Origin: Azolla pinnata
Lineage: Eukaryota; Streptophyta; Polypodiopsida; Salviniales; Salviniaceae
Assembly (NCBI GenBank): GCA_037176905.1
Contig: JBBBWG010001482.1
Location: 1 to 35,171, forward strand
Direction of reading: 5' to 3'
DNA length: 35,171 nucleotides
Shown piece by piece: positions 27,101 through 35,171 of this stretch. The notes beneath the pieces are model-generated. The model saw only the letters and a list, made by a program, of their open reading frames with translations. It was not told the DNA's origin and did no database searches. The translations under genes and the position numbers were made by a program. Position 1 is the first letter of the stretch. Every line of letters begins with the position of its first letter.

Positions 27101-30100
27101 GGAGAAAGGTTGGCAATGGTTGTTATGAACTAGAAAAGCATGTGGATCGTTTAACAATGAGATTTGAGCCCACCACGTGCCCAATCTATGCTAAAACATA
27201 AACATTTACTTTATAATATAGACAAGGTATCTTCCTCATACACAGTCATTGTAAGAGAATGCAGAACTATATAGTACTGCATTGATTAAATTGGATTTCA
27301 AAGTCATCACACCACCAGAAAAACAAAAAGCCAAAAAGAAACATGATACTAATTGCAATCAGACTTGTATATATGCATTCAATTACCTCTTCCACAAATC
27401 GCTCCCTTCTCTCTTTAGGACAAGATCTCCCAAGCCTAAGGGTTGCACTGTACGCTACAGTCTCTCTCACAGTCATGTAAGGTGTATATGCCTCAATTTT
27501 ATCAACATATCCCATGATACGACCAAAGGTTTCTTGTGACTTTGGTACACCATTTATTAATATTTGACCTCCAATCCTTTCTGTAAGAACTTTACGTCCT
27601 GCAGACATGTAAATAAATCATTAGGAAGCCAAGCATTTAGCCCTTAATCTTCTGTTCATTCCAAGTACAAATTGCACTTGTCATATTCCAGCTGTCAACG
27701 TATAAAATTATTGTTAAAGCAAAATTCGAGAGACATCAAATAGTTATCTAGTATTTTGATGTACCATACAAGCAATGTTCAAAAAAATCTATGATACTTA
27801 CAGCCCAAGCATGGGTCAGGATGTACAACTAGAAGATGCGACTAGATATTCCAATGTATTCAATACATGCCACATTGTATATGGCAACAGGAAAGATATT
27901 CACAACCATGGAATGCAATCGATAATTTAAACTGAAGCATGCAATGCAAACATTCTTTTTTCAAGGGGAAAGAATTACGTGATTCTGACATCAGCATCTA
28001 AGTAAAACAAAATCCTTACACTTATGTTAAGATCCAGGCCATTCAACCCAAACATATTAGGAAAAGTAGAAGCCATCTCCTCAAAACAGACATTAAATTT
28101 TACTGGTATGCTCCATGCATACAGATTCAAGATATTGCACAATCAGTAAGATTATGACAAATAATACCTGCCAAACAGTTGAGTAGTGTTGTCTTTCCAG
28201 CTGCTTGTCCTCCAATGAAAGCGACCATATCATTAGGTTCACCCCATCCAGATATGCAGTTTAGAATTGTTCGGGATCTTTTGATAACAGGTAATATCAC
28301 ATCATAGCTTAGTTCATGCCAGGATAGAGTGATAGGGGTTGGCATAAGAAAGAGCTCCCTCACACCATTCTCAACATCCTGTTCTTTGGTCGAGAAGTTG
28401 CTATTTTCTTTCTAAAAAATGATGATAAAAAACGAAAGGAAACAACAAATCAGACTTCAAATCCTTGTAAACCCTCTCTCAATAAGTAAGAAAATGAGAT
28501 GGAATGTGCATACTTACATCAGTGTTATAAGTTTTGAAAGTTTTTATTATCTTGGCATGCTGGATCTTGCTAATAGAAAAATATGTAAGAACATTCCAGA
28601 CAACTAACCACGCAAATAATACAATCACTGAAAGGCCAATCCACCTAGTATCTGTTCGTATCTGAGCATTTAGCAGCCATGCATGGCCAATGGTTTCATT
28701 GGGAAACCTCAGACATTGAGGGATAAAGGTATATGATTTATCCGGAACATCTTGGCATGGTAGGCTGTAGTCAGGAGACGTATATTCATTAACCACCAGG
28801 GCTGAAACAGCCCACTGCAGTGGATTTAGGTAATAAACCCAAATCCAGTAAGCTGGAACTTGGTAACGAGGGAGAAGAAAGCCATTAAATAGAATAAAGA
28901 GAGTCACAAAGATACCTGAAATTACCAGAGAAACTCCCTTTATCTTTTCACATCTATATCATCACAACTAAGAAGAAAATCATATTAATCAACAAACCTA
29001 TGACCAAGCCAGCCTTGTCTTTATCTGGAAAGGCAAAACTCAAGAACCGGATCATTGATGCTCCATTTAAAACAGTCAAAATAACAATCACATAGTATAT
29101 GAAGAAGTGCCTTCCACCATTTCCGAGACTCATGCCAGTTAGAAAGTAGACCAGAAGAGTCCAGATTGTACCCTGTGGAGATAAGTCAGCCAGCATTAAA
29201 AAAGGGCTGAACAAAACTAAAACTTTAGCTATGGTTATCAAAGGAAATGAATGCATTGAACGTACTGACACTAACTTGCAGAACGATACATCATACAAGC
29301 TTGCAGACATGCTAGGAACTACATGTCTTAACACAGTAACTCAAGGGGAAGGCAAAAGTCATTACCTCACAGATTGAGAAAAAAGAACTCCCAATGATCT
29401 TTCCAACAAGATATGATATAGGACGGTAGAATCGAGCTCCTCGTTGCTTGTAATATATGCTTCTTTCGTCCATCAGTGCAGGGAGATGGCCCAAATTGAA
29501 TAGGGTCATATTCAAAACAGAAAGAAAAAAGGCAGTCCGGTAGAGATTCATGTTCCGTTGGTCAGGATCATGTTTCACTCTAAATAATAAAAACCCAAGA
29601 AAGAGGGCAAGTATTATTACCTGCATATTTCCAAAAACAAAAGGACACGTCAGATTCCTACAATAACAAAGAAATAAAAAGAGGATGGCAGTACTATATT
29701 GTAAAGAGGAAAATCTGCATACTTGTGAAAGCCTGATGTACAAGCCAAATTTGTTTCTCCAGGTAACATTAAACTCACGCTTCATCAGAAGAAAAGCTTC
29801 ATCTTTGAAACCAAGAGCATAGTCTCCATGTTTACTCATGAAATTTGCATTTGGCTGTGCAAAAGCAAAAATGCATCAGAATAAGTTCCTTAAACATGTA
29901 ATGCAAAGCAGATAACATCATAATAATATGTGCCTTCCATCCAAATACTATATCTTACTTTAGTGAACCTCCTCTCCAGCTGTAACCGAACTGGTTCAGA
30001 AACATTAGCGATGGCACCTGATAGGCTTTCTTTCAATGGTTTTGATGACTCAGGAAGGGCAATGTATTGAAGTATCCCCTCTTGACCACCATATGCAACT

Positions 30101-33100
30101 ACTTTGTCCTCAACTTGTGGAGTAGTGGTATGCTCGATGGACGCTTCCACTAAACTTCCAGTTTTATCAGCTGATCTTGATAAAAGATATGAACTTAATT
30201 GATGACCAGAATCATTTTTCCGACCAATTTCAACAAAATCCACGCCCAGTGGTTGTTCTCCCTGTGGATGCATTAATTTTCAGCTTCCGATGTACAAGAG
30301 TACATACAGGGCCCCAAAACTAGTAAAATGCTTCGGAAAACATTTATGCAAGACATTAGATAAACTTTTCCTGTAAATTTATTTTGCCATCTCATATTTT
30401 CTCAATCTGGAATCTTAGTTATACTTTACAACTATTCACAAATTTGCAAATTCCAATTTTTGCTCTTCCTTCATTGTTCTTCCTCTTATGTTCCATTTTT
30501 CAAGCAATTCAAGTTGTGATAGATGCTCTCAGACACGAGACACAAGCAAACATCAAGACAACCACACAAGAGCTATGGTAGCTATGAGAATCTACTTCTC
30601 CAGAATTGGAAGGCCCTAAATGTACAAATTCTCCTCTATGCATTCATCTCTATCTTACCCATTGTATGATGACGTCTATTATATAAGCAAAACAGGATGT
30701 ACTCTCTTTCAATCCATCCCACCCCAAAAGGACATAGCAGAATACTTCATGCATATGATATGAGCTGAACTTAAAAGGAACCAAAACTAGAAAAGAGTGG
30801 CACCATGCATACCTGTACCCATAGCTCTTGAAGTAGCCCTGGACTATCAATAACTCTACAAATATCCTGGTGGATGTCTGAATTCTTATAGAGGAGTATG
30901 AATTCATCCAAAGTCAGTTTTCTATAACCTTGCTGTAAGTAAGCAACTCCATCTTCTGTTGTAACTTCTTGTAGGAACTCTCCCACACTTAAATGCCTTG
31001 GTTTTTTGTATCTGCCAGTGCAACAAAGTCCAAAATATCAGTATAATATACATATATTACACAATCAAGCCTGTAATGACTTGATAAATATTTTTTCACT
31101 CCAAATTCTTAAAGACACATGTTAACTTCTGCATGTTCAAAAGTTGGGAATCTACTCAATCAGCCTCTCAATCCAACCCTATGTAAGAGGGTCCTAAGTC
31201 CATAAAATAAGGCAAATTCAATTCTATGGGCCATATTCGACAACAGCATAAGTTGTTATGCAAGTAGGCTTTATGCTTTTTTTATGCAAAATTGAAACTC
31301 ACCCGAGGTTTTCAAAATACGGCAGGGCATCTTGGCAAGGACCTTGGTAGACTATGCGTCCATGATTAAGGAGAATCAATCGATCAAACAAACCATAAAC
31401 CTCAGAGGATGGCTGTGAAAGTGAAGCCATGAAAGTGATCTGCCGGACACGTGTCAAAATTCTTATGGATGTAAGAAGATCATACGTTATCAAGTCCTCC
31501 CCAACAGCGTTCAGCTCATCAAAGAAGTATACAGCATGAGAACCTGAAAACATCTCAGCTGCAGTTAACCTGTGCCGTTCATCATCAGAAATGCTAGGTA
31601 TTACTGCATTCCCAGCGATGCGATTCGCAACTTGCTTCAAACCCATCATGCTCAAAGTCAATTCAACCTCAGGGTCTTGTCCTGCCTTCAATACTCCTCC
31701 CAATATCTCTTGCAATTCAGGTCCATAGTTTTTTGGTTTGAATGTGACAAGGCACTCTCTTGCAAACTGGAGTGTTTCCCTCACTGTTAGGAGAGGGAAG
31801 TGAACATTTATATCGTCCACAAATGCTGCCAACCGGTGGACAGAAGTGTCATTTACATGAACATCATTGTATGTAATCATGCCTTCAAAAGATCCTCCCG
31901 AATGTAATTTCCCAGAAAGAGCACGAAGGAGACTACTTTTGCCAGATTCCGGAGGACCTAGAAACACAGAAAAAGAAAATGTTTTAGGAGAAACATATTC
32001 AGAAATATAGGAATATATGCATACAAGCATTTAAGAAAATTGAGAATACCCCAGATGTATATAAGAAGATAGAAGATAGATTATACATGATTTGCCCCCT
32101 ATGTACTTCCCAGGCTTTACATATTTTCTTTTGACTACAAGCACCACTTGGTCCATTTATATTTCACATCTCAGTGATGCTGGATATTTGGACACATTTT
32201 GGATGCAATTCAAATGCAGACCAACAGAACACTGTTCCAACTGTCAACAGGTACTGGTTAGCTATTGACTCTTTCACCATCGAAGTAGTTTGTTATAAAT
32301 ATTACCACCAAGGCTAGGCAAAAAGGAATATTATTTACCAGAATATGAACAATCCGGGATAAGAACATCTTGTGAGCCATTCTAATTTTTGTTATTGATG
32401 GTAAACTTCACCAATATGCTACATATATACTTTGAGTTACATATTACTTGCATTTGTGGTTACAAATAGAGATATCATATTCACCTAGAACCAAGGTCAA
32501 AGTCCCAGGCATTAGATAACCAGTTATGTCCTTCAAGATTTTCATTTTTTGAGGCGCATTCCTTTTCGCAAAAGGCCCCGGTATAAGGTGAAATAACTGC
32601 ATGGACAATATGTGCTTTGTTAAATTCTCATGCTACAAAACATTCCACCAGTGATTGGAGATGAATAGGCATAAAACTTTGACCTATGAGTACTTAAGTA
32701 GCACTACTTACTTTAGTTAATACTGTTTCATAGGCATCATCTGATACAAAAACGTTCGCCGAGTATGCCAAAGACTTGAACTTCACAATCTGTAATCCAC
32801 ATATATCAGCAAATATGTTGTAAACGACAAAAAAGTCCATAGATTAACAGCAAAGCCTAGAAGAGAAGTTTCCGAAAGAACAAGTACATGTATTAGTTCA
32901 AATTCACAGCCTGTTGCAGCAAAAAATTATATGAACTTCCACCATTCAATATCTTAATCTTTGCTAGAATCTCAGACATGCGAGGGCATTAGAGAAGTGA
33001 ATAGCAAGCACCCTTGATGCATATTCGTCTGGGCACGTTATTTGAAAGAAAAACATTATAGAAAGGCTAGAAAAGACCCTCCCGTTCGGCATGCAGCATT

Positions 33101-34480
33101 TCACTTCCAAACGTGTTATGATGTCCTCACGAGAAATGCTCTCTTCCATGCAATAGGTATTATTCAAGATGCCCATGACGACAGATTCCCTTTCTAGAAG
33201 TTTACATGCCACTTAAGAGCGTCATGAAGCAGTCTGATATGATGGTAATCATAAAAAGAATACTTGGATGCTTCTCACAAATGGTTATATCGAACTCTTG
33301 CATCCGAAGTGTTGCGAATGCCCAGCACCAAAAAGATTAGGACGACACATAATCGCTTCACTGCCACACCACATTTCGCTGGGCAAAGCAGTCCCTTAAC
33401 TTTCCAGCATCAGCACCAAAGAATCATGACCGATCTCTGTTACATTTTTGCACTCATTTGCTCTGATATTTCGGGTCCACCTTCATTTCTCAAAGCTATA
33501 TTTCGCAGAAAGACACTACCGACACACCACAACGGCACTTCCGCATCCCCAATAATTGAGGCGGAAATTTTCTAAGAGTTCCAGTCCAAAAAGAAAAAGT
33601 GATAGGAAAGAAAACGAGGAGGAAGAACATGAACCTGACTATTGACGAGAGGAAGGTACGGCTGTATGCGGAGGTAAAGCTTGAGGAGGCCATCTTTGAG
33701 AAGCAAGTCGATGCCTTGGAGCTCCGCAGCGGCCGCAGCGGCATCAGCGTTCTCTGCGTCCTGTAAGCCTTCGAGAAGGGAGACGATCTGTTCGGCCTCT
33801 TGGGTGAGCCCATTGCGGAGCAAGCTTTGGTGATAGAGGATGATGACATGGATGAGGGAGGCGTGGGGGGCTCGAGAGAGGCTGGAGTAGTATTTGGGGG
33901 GGAGATCGATGGCGAAGGTGGGGGTGGAACCAGGCGTGGTTTGACCAAGTCCATCTTGCCCAGGAATGAGCTGGGTCCGATGCTTCGTCGAGGCATCTCT
34001 GACAGCCTGGAGGAGCCTGTCAGCAGCTCGGCTCCGGCTGCTGAGAGTCGGATTGCGAACGAGCCCGATGTCGGGGCCCGAATTCACAACTGTTCGCGAT
34101 CTCTGCATCGCGATGCTCAGCGATCGCTCCCTCCATTCCTTCAATCCTACGTTCAACAGCGATGCTGCCTCCAGCAGCCCCTCATCCCTGCCTTGGCCTT
34201 GACCTTGACCTTGACCTTGGGCATGGCCATGGCTGAGGCTTAGACCTTGACCCGGCGCTGTTCCCCTTCCCACCCCGAATGACCCTCCCTCGTCCACTCG
34301 ATCTAACCCTAATCCTGCCCTCACACTCGCCGATACAAACCGCGGCGGCCTTCGCTGCGCCCGCTCTGATGCCGAATTGCCTAGCTCCACCGACGAGGAC
34401 GTGTCCTTTTCCCCTTCTCCGCCTCCTTCTTTGTCCCTGCCCAGTTTCCGGTAGCTCTTCCTCCCGAACCCTTCCATCAT
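24126..34480 (-). CDS. Full-size ABCG (PDR-type) ABC transporter with divergent ATPase motifs (17 exons)
   Basis: Exons: 33635-34480, 32712-32789, 32485-32596, 31303-31957, 30813-31011, 29959-30261, 29723-29854, 29366-29620, 28998-29172, 28518-28915, 28168-28411, 27387-27598, 26483-26677, 26152-26298, 25324-25863, 25043-25216, 24126-24548. All phases match, giving 1695 residues in the order N-extension, NBD1, TMD1, NBD2, TMD2, the reverse PDR layout. NBD1: Walker A GPPESGKSS with K352, TVRETLQFA, Walker B YFFDE with D492/E493, LFDRLILLNHGRIVYQGP. NBD2: Walker A GGQAAGKTT with K1124, TVRETVAYSATLRL, ELAANPSVIFIDDP. TMDs include VIILALFLGFLLF, YWIWVYYLNPLQWAV and IYYTNPLQYTLDGL. Relative to the PDR consensus, Q-loop residues are D394 and K1166, signature motifs read SISDDER and VTFDEEK, the NBD2 catalytic Glu is D1250 and the H-loop residue is K1282. 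It probably sits in a membrane; substrate and activity are unknown. Exon 1 membership rests on the splice phase and on IVKFKSLAYSANV matching the usual pre-NBD1 strand. Confidence 0.85.
24549..25042 (-). other. ABCG last intron (494 bp), mostly minisatellite
   Basis: Donor GTAACC after KIPQ and acceptor TTACAG before IASVLIP. About two thirds of the intron is the 80-bp tandem repeat. Confidence 0.85.
24622..24943. repeat. Four-copy minisatellite, about 80-bp unit
   Basis: Copies start at 24622, 24702, 24786 and 24866, each with CCAGATATGGGTTTGG. CACACTA, CATATGCATCGGTGCAC and CTCATGCAA follow in order. The second copy carries an extra TATG. Copies 2-4 are more alike than copy 1. Confidence 0.92.
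25923..25938. repeat. Short telo-box-like motif in an ABCG intron
   Basis: GAAGGGTTTAGGGTTT carries two overlapping TTTAGGG-type units. It is short and may be chance. Confidence 0.35.
32790..33634 (-). other. ABCG intron 1 (845 bp)
   Basis: Separates the N-terminal extension exon from the first conserved ABCG strand; donor GTTCAT and acceptor TTACAG. An 82-codon open stretch at 32964-33212 lies inside but resembles no known family and is not needed by the reading frame. Confidence 0.7.
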
Positions 34481-34806
34481 GGGGGGGGATGATGAATGGA
34501 TGGAGCTTCCAAAACTACCTCCTTTTCCGGCCTCTCTCCGTGTCTATCTCCTGACCTATTCTGTCCTTTCGAGAGAGAGATTCGGAGATTTGTGTCGAGA
34601 TTCGCTCGCTGAATGGGAGGGAGGGGAAATATGAAGGCCAAGCTCAGCTCCACTTCAATAAACCCCACTCCCCCCTCCCCCACTTCCCCCTAGGGAAAGG
34701 GATGCTTTTGGGGTGGGGCGGGGGAACAAAACAAAACCAAATCAACGGGAGAGGATCGGTTCTGGTTTTGAAAGATGGCGTACCTTGCGACGAGCAGGAA
34801 TAGGAA

Positions 34807-34835
34807 GATGATGATGATGATGATGATGATGATGA
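34807..34835. repeat. (ATG/GAT)n microsatellite
   Basis: About nine uninterrupted ATG trinucleotides directly left of the 108-bp duplication. Confidence 0.9.
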
Positions 34836-34851
34836 CAACCTCCACCTGCCT

Positions 34852-35069
34852 GCCGCCCCAGCCGACGACACAAATGATGGTGAAGATTAAGACTTCAAAG
34901 GATCGCGGAGGGGGTTTCGAGAGTTATTCTATCCAACACATACACATTCAGATACGGATGCCGCCCCAGCCAGGCGACACAAATGATGATGAAGATCAAG
35001 ACTTCACAGGATCGAGGAGGGGATTTCGAGAGTTTATTCCATCCAGCAAATACATTCAGATATGGATGT
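34852..35069. repeat. 108-bp tandem duplication
   Basis: Copies start at 34852 and 34960 with GCCGCCCCAGCC. They share GACACAAATGATG, TGAAGAT.AAGACTTCA, AGGATCG, TTTCGAGAGTT and ACATTCAGATA.GGATG, with scattered substitutions and small indels that shift the + frame between copies. Confidence 0.88.
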
Positions 35070-35171
35070 ATATCTACAGATAGACGGATAGATTCTTGAA
35101 AGAGGGAGGGAGAAGAAGGAGAGGCGTCGATATACAGATGGAGTCTTTATGTATACAGTTGTTGCAGGGAA

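Larger units (their letters stand above)
34481..35171. other. ABCG upstream region, no gene supported
   Basis: Should hold the ABCG 5' UTR and promoter. It includes a GA-rich and C-rich stretch at 34560-34700, an ATG/GAT microsatellite and a 108-bp duplication. The 102-codon + strand ORF at 34775-35083 runs through these repeats and is not called as a gene. Confidence 0.5.

Noticed and set aside
32964..33212. 82-codon minus-strand ORF in ABCG intron 1 as an extra exon
   Set aside because: Not needed for frame, no recognisable motif, and exon 1 to exon 2 joins directly in phase 0 to the conserved strand.
33800..34243. 147-codon + strand ORF
   Set aside because: Antisense to ABCG exon 1 with low-complexity composition; the minus-strand frame splices correctly to ABCG exon 2.
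34775..35083. 102-codon + strand ORF starting MAYLATSRNRK
   Set aside because: Consists of the ATG microsatellite and a frame-shifted duplication; no conserved sequence.

Overview
This window looks like nuclear DNA from a land plant. The genes have many short GT-AG introns. One encodes a plastid-type Calvin-cycle/pentose-phosphate enzyme with a transit-peptide-like N-terminus, and a degenerate TTTAGGG (plant telomere-type) tract is present. The exoribonuclease is of the plant XRN2/XRN3 type. The protein sequences look somewhat away from the angiosperm consensus, so a non-seed plant (bryophyte or lycophyte grade) is possible, but that is a weak inference. Gene models were built by hand from six-frame reading, splice-site motifs and phase bookkeeping. 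No alignment or database search was run.

Layout, left to right. (1) 1-1050 (+): 3' part of a repeat- and proline-rich ORF, extensin-like, open from the window edge and followed by AATAAA. (2) 1051-2463: no gene; a telomere-like tract and a diverged duplication. (3) 2464-5879 (-): nine-exon plastid ribulose-phosphate 3-epimerase (RPE). (4) 5880-7677: no gene seen; a diverged 137-bp duplication. (5) 7678-10128 (-): two-exon ankyrin/GPCR-chaperone (ANKRD13-like) protein. (6) 10129-12711: divergent intergenic region with a large ATGT/ATGC array and a smaller array in the opposite orientation. (7) 12712-15428 (+): seven-exon RFC2, with an E2F-like element just before the start codon. (8) 15429-16851: convergent intergenic region. 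(9) 16852-22799 (-): 23-exon XRN3-type 5'-3' exoribonuclease. (10) 22800-24125: intergenic. (11) 24126-34480 (-): 17-exon full-size ABCG (PDR-type) transporter of about 1695 residues. (12) 34481-35171: upstream region with a 108-bp tandem duplication.

The genes do not form a pathway; this is an ordinary plant gene neighbourhood of housekeeping genes (carbon metabolism, DNA replication, RNA turnover, receptor trafficking) plus a transporter. The most unusual element is the ABCG gene. Its coding structure is intact over 17 exons, and both Walker A lysines are kept. Yet the Q-loops, signature motifs, NBD1 D-loop, NBD2 catalytic glutamate and NBD2 H-loop histidine all differ from the PDR consensus. 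The second notable item is the extensin-like ORF, which has cysteines at a strict nine-residue spacing.
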